Assembly: GCA_904501715.1 (NCBI GenBank)
Contig: CAJGCD010000035.1
Coordinates: 1 to 16,679, forward strand
Length of the DNA stretch: 16,679 nucleotides
From: an uncultured Clostridia bacterium
Lineage (GTDB): Bacteria > Bacillota > Clostridia > Oscillospirales > CAG-272
Direction of reading: 5' to 3'
A program made the translations under genes and the position numbers. Numbering within the stretch: position 1 is the stretch's first letter; the number at the start of each line of letters is the position of its first letter. Shown piece by piece: positions 1 through 5,593 of this stretch. Below the pieces are notes generated by a model. It did not search any database. It was not told where the DNA came from and saw nothing but the letters and a program-made list of their open reading frames with translations.

Positions 1-72
1 AAACATATTCTTACAGTTATTATATCAAATATAAGTGAAAAAGTCAAGATGAAGAACAATTAAAGGCACAAA

Positions 73-98
73 GCGAGGCACCGATTGCGGTGCCTCGC
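73..98. repeat. Hairpin, 11-bp perfect stem (GCGAGGCACCG)
   Basis: The arms at 73-83 and 88-98 are perfectly complementary around the 4-base loop ATTG. The following plus-strand bases are pyrimidine-rich (TCTCTCTTC) but not a true T-run. On the minus strand the tail is CTTTGTGCCTTT. It could be a weak terminator in either direction or just a repeat unit. Its arms match the hairpin at 406-429 over GAGGCACC. Confidence 0.65.
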
Positions 99-106
99 TC
101 TCTCTT

Positions 107-157
107 CAGGCTCCCTCCAAGAGGGAGCTGGCGCCTTTAGGCGACTGAAGGAGCCTG
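107..157. repeat. Nested palindrome with outer stem CAGGCTCC/GGAGCCTG
   Basis: The outer 8-bp stem pairs 107-114 with 150-157. Inside it lie CTCCCTC/GAGGGAG (111-117 with 121-127) and CGCC/GGCG (132-135 with 140-143). An alternative outer pairing is CTTCAG/CTGAAG (104-109 with 145-150). This clover-like layout is typical of small palindromic repeat elements, not of single terminators. Confidence 0.6.
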
Positions 158-239
158 CGCAACTAAAAGCATCTTGCTCGTCTTTGTAGAAGCATATTGT
201 CCAACTGCACGCACTCTCCCTCCGCCTCGTTCCTCGGCA

Positions 240-257
240 CCTCCCTCCGCAGGGAGG
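240..257. repeat. Small hairpin CCTCCCT/AGGGAGG
   Basis: The 7-bp arms at 240-246 and 251-257 enclose a 4-base loop. The core CTCCCT/AGGGAG resembles the inner stem at 111-127, which suggests repeat units of one family in different states of decay. Confidence 0.5.
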
Positions 258-284
258 CTAAATTGCGCCTCGCTCTCTCTTTAG

Positions 285-393
285 CCTTCTCCTGCGGGAG
301 AAGGGGGACCACGAAGTGGTGGATGAGGAGTTAGTTTGTGTTAAAGACACCTCATCCGTCAGCCTTCGGCTGCCACCTCCCCCAAGGGGGAGG
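285..393. repeat. Composite palindromic element of five stems
   Basis: Five stems lie in succession: CCTTCTCC/GGAGAAGG (285-292 with 297-304), ACCAC/GTGGT (308-312 with 316-320), a longer-range GGATGAGG/CCTCATCC (321-328 with 350-357), CAGCC/GGCTG (360-364 with 368-372) and CCTCCCCC/GGGGGAGG (376-383 with 386-393). The right half, read on the minus strand as GGTGGCAGCCGAAGGCTGACGG, resembles a palindromic repeat I recall from gut Firmicutes genomes. No protein is encoded. Confidence 0.6.
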
Positions 394-405
394 CTTTATA
401 TAAGT

Positions 406-429
406 CGAGGCACCAACTTGGGTGCCTCG
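406..429. terminator. Hairpin directly after spoVM, possible terminator
   Basis: A 9-bp stem (CGAGGCACC at 406-414, GGTGCCTCG at 421-429) with a 6-base loop begins four bases beyond the spoVM stop codon on the minus strand. Read from spoVM, the hairpin is followed by ACTTATATAAAG, a poor T-run, so termination efficiency is uncertain. The T-rich tract is on the plus-strand side, where it is simply the lysine codons of spoVM. Its arms match the hairpin at 73-98. Confidence 0.4.
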
Positions 430-433
430 TTCT

Positions 434-517
434 TTATTTCTTTTTCTTGCTCACTCCGAAAATCTTTCTCAAAATAGGCACTAAAAAGCTTGGGGTATGT
501 ACCAAAACTATCTTCAT
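434..517 (-). CDS. spoVM: Stage V sporulation protein SpoVM (27 aa)
   Basis: This is a 27-codon minus-strand ORF, M-K-I-V-L-V-H-T-P-S-F-L and then V-P-I-L-R-K-I-F-G-V-S-K-K-K-K. It fits the SpoVM family in length (26 aa in Bacillus subtilis), in the MK start, in the proline at position 9 followed by F11 and L12, in the amphipathic segment with I15/L16 and R17, and in the basic C-terminus. In B. subtilis SpoVM is an amphipathic helix that lies on the convex outer forespore membrane and anchors the spore-coat ATPase SpoIVA. A strong site GGAGGTGA (minus strand, 523-530) precedes the ATG. Position supports the call: in B. subtilis spoVM also lies just beyond thiN, here separated from it by one opposite-strand gene. 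The call was made by eye from the motif, and the gene is short enough to be routinely missed. Confidence 0.85.
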   Translation of the reverse strand: MKIVLVHTPSFLVPILRKIFGVSKKKK

Positions 518-545
518 ATCTCTCACCTCCGTTTGAATTTCACTA

Positions 546-554
546 TATTATATG
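546..554 (-). promoter_or_regulatory. Putative -10 region for spoVM
   Basis: The minus strand reads CATATAATA at 554-546, containing TATAAT at 552-547. Transcription would start near 540, about 20 bases before the spoVM ATG and just ahead of its ribosome binding site. No good sigma-A -35 box lies 17 bases upstream. The CATA core resembles the -10 elements of mother-cell sporulation sigma factors (SigE CATACA-T, SigK CATA---TA). The assignment to a sporulation sigma factor is inference from this short match and from the gene's role. Confidence 0.35.
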
Positions 555-630
555 CCTTTTTTTCTGCGCGTGACTTATTTTTTGCTTTCTTTTTTCATAA
601 TATGTATGGAGAAACTGTTTGGAGGATGGT

Positions 631-1836
631 ATGAGCGGAATTGGCGGAATAATGGATATTGAAAATTACTGTGTGGACGTTGACAGACTTAACAAAATGC
701 GTCTTGCGCTGTCCCTGCGTGGTCGAAGGAGAAGCACCGCCTTCCTTTCGGGTAGCGTGGGTATGTTTTTTAACAGCTCTTCTCCCTATGCCTTTACGGA
801 TACGGAGGACAGACAGCCTAATATATGTGAGCGCCGAGGGCACTCCTATGCTCTGTGTATTGACTCCGATGAGCTTGATTCCTCGTCTGTGCTGGAAAAA
901 TATCTTGTTCACGGGGTGGATTTTCTGGGGGCTCTCGACTTGCCCTTTGCCCTATCTCTTTACGACGGAGAGCGCAATATGCTGCTTCTGGCAAGAGACA
1001 AAAAGGGAAGAAAGCCGCTTTTTTACCGCTTTGACGGAAATAATATTTTGTTTTCATCGGAGGTAAAGGGTATAACAGGAGCGCACGGTGGCTACGTACA
1101 CGTTGACAGAGACAGGCTGTCGTCGCACCTGACCTCTCCTATGGGCATATACGGAGCGTCGGACATATATACCGATATTCGCCAAGTCCTGCCGGGAGAA
1201 TGTATACTTTTTACCCGAATGGGAATGAGCAGATTTTTCTACCGTGATATTCGCGAAAGAACAGCCTTCAAAGGAAAGAACAGTTTAAAAAGCATCACGG
1301 TGATAAAGCCCTATCCGATTTTTGACAGCCAGCTTCTATGGGATACTCTGTCCGAGGCTCTTATAGCCTTTGATTACCCACAGTTTGACAGTTATATGCC
1401 CTCTCTGTGTCTTTCATTGTCGGAAGCTCAGAAAAAGGGGAAGAATATTCTGCTGTTTGAGGACTGTACCCGAAGGAAAAATATCTCCTATGCCTTTGAG
1501 CGTGAGGACAGACTGGGAAATCTCTACGGAGTGAGAGCCACGGGAGTCTTGTCAAAGGAGCAATGGGAGGACCCATATCTTGCTTCCGTGAAAAATGAGC
1601 TGTGCGGACGGTTATCCACGCTGGGGAACTCGCATCGGGCACTGCTTCAAGGAATTCTCGGTGTCTCGCGGTTTGACTCGTTATGCCGTAAGCTTGAAAG
1701 GACAGCACAAAAAAACGAGGAAGCGGAAGAGAGTATCCGCATCCTCGGTATGCTTTTGCAGACTGTGGATTGGGCGTCAGCCAACCGCCTGCTTATCAAG
1801 GACGAAGGCAGAGCTGTCTGCTACGATTATTTTTGA
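631..1836 (+). CDS. Degenerate asparagine synthetase-like protein, probably not a glutaminase or synthetase
   Basis: This 401-residue protein has the overall pattern of class II (Ntn) glutamine amidotransferase/asparagine synthetase B proteins. It opens MSGIGGI, where the family has MCGIxGI, so the catalytic N-terminal cysteine is serine. Residues 87-146 (VLEKYL..G, LPFALSLYD, LLLARDKKGRKPLFY, FSSEVKGI) match the AsnB glutaminase domain well, and 178-194 match the IYxxI..LxPGE linker. RGPD is changed to RGRR (30-33), and no NGEIYN or SDxE glutamine-binding motif is recognisable. The C-terminal half lacks the SGGLDSS pyrophosphate loop and the GEGSDE motif, although 240-280 still faintly resembles that domain. 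The ATG at 631 follows GGAGG at 621-625; a TTG at 619 is in frame but would bury the N-terminal residue. The frame is intact, arguing against a fresh pseudogene. It ends in a 10-base convergent overlap with thiN. I see no convincing promoter. Its function is unknown. Confidence 0.7.
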   Translation: MSGIGGIMDIENYCVDVDRLNKMRLALSLRGRRRSTAFLSGSVGMFFNSSSPYAFTDTEDRQPNICERRGHSYALCIDSDELDSSSVLEKYLVHGVDFLGALDLPFALSLYDGERNMLLLARDKKGRKPLFYRFDGNNILFSSEVKGITGAHGGYVHVDRDRLSSHLTSPMGIYGASDIYTDIRQVLPGECILFTRMGMSRFFYRDIRERTAFKGKNSLKSITVIKPYPIFDSQLLWDTLSEALIAFDYPQFDSYMPSLCLSLSEAQKKGKNILLFEDCTRRKNISYAFEREDRLGNLYGVRATGVLSKEQWEDPYLASVKNELCGRLSTLGNSHRALLQGILGVSRFDSLCRKLERTAQKNEEAEESIRILGMLLQTVDWASANRLLIKDEGRAVCYDYF

Positions 1837-2465
1837 TCCTTGCTCTCAATTATGAGTATTGCGCCCTTTCTCACCGATATAAAGGTGCAGTTGCCCTCTA
1901 TTTCGTTGGAAACGGCATATTGATATCTGTCGGTGAGAGTGGCGTTCTTTAGTGGATACTTGCATCCCTCAACCGTTACGCCCTTGACCTTTTCACCTAT
2001 CGCAAGCAGAGATATGTATTTATATCCGCTTTTCATAATGATGATACTGTCATTTTCCAGATAACGCGCGCGGTTGTTGCCATCGGCTATGACTGCGCGT
2101 ACCTTTTTTGAATGCATATCCTCAAGTATGGCGAGGTTTGAAAGAGTATGGTCAAGCCTTCCGTCAAGTCCGCCGATAATTATTATTTCGTTAGCACCCT
2201 TTTCAAGAGCAGTTTTTACAGCAAGCTGTGTGTCGGTAAAATCCTTCTCGGCGGGTACGGTGATGACCTCGGCGCCGTCAGCCGCCTCATTAAGCTCCTC
2301 GCGTGGCAGAGAGTCAAAATCACCTAAAAGCACTGTGGGCTTTACGCCCAGAAGCTTTGCATTTCTGTAACCCGAATCGGCGGCGATTATTATATCCCCG
2401 TCCTCGGGGCGCTCTGTCAGGTTGGATGCGTCGATGCTTCCACCCGCGTATATAAATGCTCTCAT
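1827..2465 (-). CDS. thiN: Thiamine pyrophosphokinase
   Basis: This enzyme transfers pyrophosphate from ATP to thiamine to make thiamine diphosphate in the cytoplasm. The 212-residue length is normal for the family. Signature motifs are all visible: AADSG (28-32), GDFDS (48-52), EKDFTD (73-78) and the long GGLDGRLDHTLSN block (98-110), whose acidic residues bind metal and nucleotide. The C-terminal beta domain (about 140-205) contributes to thiamine binding in known structures. The ATG lies 10 bases after the rsgA stop, with AAGGAGA overlapping that stop codon, so translation is probably coupled. It is the last gene of the long minus-strand operon. In many Firmicutes rpe sits between rsgA and thiN, but here it is absent. 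Confidence 0.95.
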   Translation of the reverse strand: MRAFIYAGGSIDASNLTERPEDGDIIIAADSGYRNAKLLGVKPTVLLGDFDSLPREELNEAADGAEVITVPAEKDFTDTQLAVKTALEKGANEIIIIGGLDGRLDHTLSNLAILEDMHSKKVRAVIADGNNRARYLENDSIIIMKSGYKYISLLAIGEKVKGVTVEGCKYPLKNATLTDRYQYAVSNEIEGNCTFISVRKGAILIIESKDQK

Positions 2466-2475
2466 ATGCTTCTCC

Positions 2476-3450
2476 TTACCATTTTTTCTTTGCTCTCAAT
2501 ACCTCGTAAAGCTCGCAGAAGCTCTGGTGACGGGAGAGAGGAATATCTCCGCCCTTGACCGCTTCAAGTATGGCGCAGCCCTCCTCCTTGGTGTGGGAGC
2601 ATTTTGTGTATCTGCATTGTCCTATATAGGTGTCAAACTCACGCATAGTCAAGGGCAGGTCTGCTACCTCAAAGAAATCAAAGCGCGCGAAATCAAGCAT
2701 AGAGAAGCCCGGTGTGTCGGCTATGTACCCGCAATGAGCGCCCTCTCCGAGTGCGTACAGCTCTACCTTTCTTGTGGTATGGCGGCCGCGCTGTATCTTT
2801 CGGCTTATCTCCGAGGTGGAGAGGGAGAGAGTGGGGAAGAGTCGGTTAAGAAGGGTGGATTTACCTATACCCGACGCACCTGCAAAGGCGGCGGTTTTTT
2901 CGTTGAGATTTTCCTTTATAAACTCATCTATGGGGGCAATATCAATATCCTCTGCGGCGCTTAGCTTAAAGACAGTGAAGCCGCTTTTTTTGTATATGCT
3001 CTCAAGCTCGGCGGCGTAGTTCGGGTCAAGCTCGCATTTCGTTATAACTATTATGGGCTCTATTTTGTTAAACTCCGCGATACAGATAAGCTTGTCTACC
3101 GTGGAAAGCACGGGGGCGGGCGCGGCTGCCGCCATAGTTATAAAAAGATAGTCGAGATTTGCCATAGGGGGGCGAATAAGAGCATTTCTGCGGTCAACTA
3201 TTTCGTCAATGACAAAATCTGTTCTCTCATTTTTCTTTATATCCTTGGATGTATCCTCGGTAGTGGGGAGGAGAATGACGTTATCACCGGGAAGAGGAGT
3301 TAGGTTGTTATGACGAAAAGAACCGCGTGCGCGGCAGTCTACGGTGGAGCCAATGAGAGCTGAATTTCCGCCCTCGGGCATACCGATAACACGGACAGTA
3401 TAAAGTCCGCCGACTCCTTGTATTATTTTTCCGTGCATTTGGTCTTTCAT
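2476..3450 (-). CDS. rsgA: Small ribosomal subunit biogenesis GTPase RsgA
   Basis: RsgA is a circularly permuted GTPase that tests and completes 30S maturation and leaves after GTP hydrolysis. With the ATG at 3450 the protein has 324 residues. An N-terminal OB fold (about 5-85) is followed by the permuted motifs: G4 TKCE (137-140), G1 GASGIGKST (191-199), the switch I sequence RGRHTT (221-226) and G3 DTPGF (245-249). The zinc-binding C-terminal domain has Cys279, Cys284, His286 and Cys292. Compared with the usual NKxD or TKxD, G4 ends in glutamate. A TTG at 3465 is an alternative start that would overlap the preceding gene by four bases; I prefer 3450 because AAAGGA sits eight bases upstream of it. 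It follows the PASTA gene as in the usual prkC-rsgA order. Confidence 0.95.
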   Translation of the reverse strand: MKDQMHGKIIQGVGGLYTVRVIGMPEGGNSALIGSTVDCRARGSFRHNNLTPLPGDNVILLPTTEDTSKDIKKNERTDFVIDEIVDRRNALIRPPMANLDYLFITMAAAAPAPVLSTVDKLICIAEFNKIEPIIVITKCELDPNYAAELESIYKKSGFTVFKLSAAEDIDIAPIDEFIKENLNEKTAAFAGASGIGKSTLLNRLFPTLSLSTSEISRKIQRGRHTTRKVELYALGEGAHCGYIADTPGFSMLDFARFDFFEVADLPLTMREFDTYIGQCRYTKCSHTKEEGCAILEAVKGGDIPLSRHQSFCELYEVLRAKKKW

Positions 3451-3461
3451 AGTCGTTCCTT

Positions 3462-4484
3462 TCAATCGAAGGAGTAGTACAAGCCTCCGCTTACGCTAAA
3501 GGCTACCTTGCTCCCCTCGGGAAGCGGTGTACCCTCCGAATAGCTCTGGGATATTACCGTGCCTAAGCGGTCCTTTGAGCTTTTGTAGCTTATTTCCCCC
3601 GCCTTGAGTCCTTTTGAATTCAGAAGAGCAATAGCCTCCTGCTCTCCAAGCCCCGTAAGGTCGGGTACGTTTATATAGACAAGCTCCTTGCCGAGACTTG
3701 CACCAAGGGTTATTTTATCTCCGCTTTTCAGTACGCTTCCTCTGGGAAGTGAGGAAGAGAATATCACCCCTGAAGCCACGGAGCTTGAATGTTCTTCAAC
3801 TACGTTTACGCTTATTCCTGCCGATTTCAACATAAGAACAGTATCTCGCAGAGACGTTCCCACTACCTCGGGCAGTACGATAGACGATGGGTCTTTGTTG
3901 ACCGTTAAGGTTATTTTTAACTTTTTATCTTTTTTATATAGCTTTCTTACCACCTCTGCGGGGGGCGTTTGAGATATGACGCTCTGGGGCTCGCAGTCGG
4001 GGTTGCTTTCATATATGATGTCGTACTCAAAAAGCTCGGGATATACCTGTGTAGCTGAGCTTACGTCAAGAGAAACAAAATTTGGTATCCGTATATGCGT
4101 ATAACTGCCGCCATAGCCCCAGAAGAGTGAGATTATTACTACTATTCCCGATATTACAGTGACCGAAGCCGTGGCGCAAAGCGTCCCCCAAAGAGCTGCC
4201 GTGGAGATACGCGGTTCCTTGTTGAGCCATTCTAAAGCTCTCTTTTTTGCCTTGATATACAAACCGCGTAAGCTTTGCCGTAGCTTATCACCAAAAGAAG
4301 AAATTCTTGATTTTTTTATTTCTTCACCAAACACGCCGAAGCCTTCGGCGGAGTAGTTGCGTACGAGGGATTTTTCCTTTCGTACACGCAGTGTGTTTAT
4401 ACCCTTAAGGCGAAGAAGCTTGCGCCTTGCCTCGGGGCTTTTTAAACGTCTGTGGGCACTTGACGGGCGAAATCTGAATTTCAT
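3462..4484 (-). CDS. Orphan PASTA-repeat membrane protein lacking a kinase domain
   Basis: This 340-residue protein occupies the place of the serine/threonine kinase PrkC/Stk between rlmN and rsgA. Residues 1-93 are a cytoplasmic, strongly basic segment (RRLKSPEARRKLLRLKG and similar) with no kinase motif: no glycine loop, no VAIK lysine, no HRD and no DFG. One transmembrane helix spans about 95-121. Three extracellular PASTA repeats follow at about 131-196 (IPNFVSLD..), 201-265 (LPEVVGTSL..) and 268-334 (VPDLTGLGEQEA..). In PrkC the PASTA repeats bind muropeptide or lipid II and the kinase acts inside; this protein keeps only the sensor, the membrane span and a new-looking tail. The gap to rlmN is 45 bases, so no kinase fragment can be hidden upstream, and no PP2C phosphatase gene is present. 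It may be a wall-sensing or scaffold protein, or a partner of a kinase encoded elsewhere. Confidence 0.85.
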   Translation of the reverse strand: MKFRFRPSSAHRRLKSPEARRKLLRLKGINTLRVRKEKSLVRNYSAEGFGVFGEEIKKSRISSFGDKLRQSLRGLYIKAKKRALEWLNKEPRISTAALWGTLCATASVTVISGIVVIISLFWGYGGSYTHIRIPNFVSLDVSSATQVYPELFEYDIIYESNPDCEPQSVISQTPPAEVVRKLYKKDKKLKITLTVNKDPSSIVLPEVVGTSLRDTVLMLKSAGISVNVVEEHSSSVASGVIFSSSLPRGSVLKSGDKITLGASLGKELVYINVPDLTGLGEQEAIALLNSKGLKAGEISYKSSKDRLGTVISQSYSEGTPLPEGSKVAFSVSGGLYYSFD

Positions 4485-4491
4485 ATTTTAC

Positions 4492-4518
4492 CTCTGTAAA
4501 TAGGATATGTATACAGAG
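4492..4518 (-). promoter_or_regulatory. Hairpin over the PASTA gene ribosome binding site
   Basis: CTCTGTA at 4492-4498 can pair with TACAGAG at 4512-4518 (13-base loop). On the minus strand the downstream arm contains most of AGAGGT, the ribosome binding site of the PASTA gene. The short stem could modulate translation or may be chance; no T-run follows. Confidence 0.3.
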
Positions 4519-4529
4519 ATAGACAAATA

Positions 4530-5591
4530 TTACCCCTTTTTTTCTTCCTCTCTGCGGAGCTGACCGCAGGAGGCGTTTATGTCCGCGCCCAAACGTCGGC
4601 GCACTGTGGCGCGTATGCCGTTCTTTTCAAGCAGGGAAGCGAATTTTGTTACCGCTTGCTTGTCCGACGCCGAAAAATGGGTTTCGTTTACGGGATTTAC
4701 GGGTATGAGGTTTACGTGTATGGGGAAGCCTTCGCTCCTGTCCTTTGAACGAAGATTTTGGTTGAGCAGGCGGGCAAGCTCTAAGGCTGCGGCGGGAGTA
4801 TCGTTCTTTCCCGCTATAAGAGTATATTCAAAGGATATACGTCTGCCTGTTGATGAATAATAGCGTTTGCAGGCATCGAGAAGAGCGGAAATGTTCCATT
4901 TTTTGTTTATGGGCATTATAGAGCTTCTGGTTGCGTCATCCGAGGCGTGAAGCGATATAGAAAGGGTAATAGGCATATTTTCCTTTGCTAGCGCGTCTAT
5001 TTTATCAACAATTCCGCAGGTGGAAAGGGATATATGTCGGTACCCGATATTCATGCCGTCCTCGTTTCCGACAAGCTTTAGAAATCTTATGACGTTCAGG
5101 TAATTATCAAGGGGCTCACCGATACCCATCATAACTATATTGGATATCCGCTCACCCGTATCGGTCTGAGCCATAAGCACCTGACCGAGTATCTCGGAGG
5201 GAGTGAGGTCGCGTACCTTTCCGCCGATAGTTGAGGCGCAGAAGGCACATCCCATACGACAGCCTACCTGAGAGGAAACACAGATAGTATTGCCGTGCTT
5301 ATATCTCATTACTACGCTTTCAACAGAGTTTCCGTCACTCAGCTCAAAAAGATATTTGACAGTTCCGTCAATAGCCGAAACCAGCTTTCTGCGTATCTTG
5401 GGAAGATAGTAAAAGGCGCTATCGTTTAGCTTTTCCTTGGTTGCCTTGCTTATGTTAGTCATATCGTCGGGAGCAATACCCTTGTGCATCTGAGTAAAAA
5501 GCTGTTTGGCGCGGTATTTTGGTTCTCCTATGGAGATGATGTATTCCTCAAGCTCCTTTGGATAGAGTGAAAGAAGGTCTGTTTTTTCCAT
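4530..5591 (-). CDS. rlmN: Dual-specificity RNA methyltransferase RlmN
   Basis: This radical SAM enzyme methylates C2 of A2503 in 23S rRNA and of A37 in some tRNAs. The 353-residue length is standard. The N-terminal helical RNA-binding region (1-95) leads into the radical SAM core with the iron-sulfur ligands Cys111, Cys115 and Cys118 (CRMGCAFCAS), MMGIGEP (154-160) for SAM, and LSISLHA (210-216). The C-terminal Cys342 (SCGQLR) matches the conserved methyl-carrying cysteine of the ping-pong mechanism. The start codon is only two bases beyond the rsmB stop and has no clear ribosome binding site, so translation is probably coupled to rsmB. All residues needed for activity appear present. Confidence 0.96.
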   Translation of the reverse strand: MEKTDLLSLYPKELEEYIISIGEPKYRAKQLFTQMHKGIAPDDMTNISKATKEKLNDSAFYYLPKIRRKLVSAIDGTVKYLFELSDGNSVESVVMRYKHGNTICVSSQVGCRMGCAFCASTIGGKVRDLTPSEILGQVLMAQTDTGERISNIVMMGIGEPLDNYLNVIRFLKLVGNEDGMNIGYRHISLSTCGIVDKIDALAKENMPITLSISLHASDDATRSSIMPINKKWNISALLDACKRYYSSTGRRISFEYTLIAGKNDTPAAALELARLLNQNLRSKDRSEGFPIHVNLIPVNPVNETHFSASDKQAVTKFASLLEKNGIRATVRRRLGADINASCGQLRREEEKKG

Positions 5592-5593
5592 AA

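Larger units (their letters stand above)
61..433. repeat. Gene-free cluster of nested palindromic repeats
   Basis: No convincing gene lies between the window start and the spoVM stop; positions 1-60 are AT-rich and featureless. From about 73 to 429 the sequence is a mosaic of GC-rich inverted repeats listed separately below. A 15-base direct repeat (GCCTCGCTCTCTCTT) occurs at 92-106 and 267-281, each copy directly before a new palindromic module. The arms of the first hairpin (73-98) recur as the last hairpin (406-429), so similar units bracket the cluster. Such REP-like or MITE-like elements between genes are familiar to me from gut clostridia, but that is recollection, not a search. No transposase or coding remnant is visible. 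Confidence 0.7.

Noticed and set aside
73..429. Possible CRISPR array
   Set aside because: The repeats are of unequal length, nested and unevenly spaced, there are no unique spacers of constant size, and no cas genes are nearby.
533..601. Sigma-A promoter for the AsnB-like gene
   Set aside because: TTGAAT (533-538) and GTGACT (570-575) have no -10 hexamer at an acceptable spacing; CATAAT at 596 is 20 bases from the latter. No site is good enough to call.
595..912. Minus-strand frame of 105 codons opposite the start of the AsnB-like gene
   Set aside because: It overlaps the conserved N-terminal region of the plus-strand gene and has no motif or ribosome binding site.
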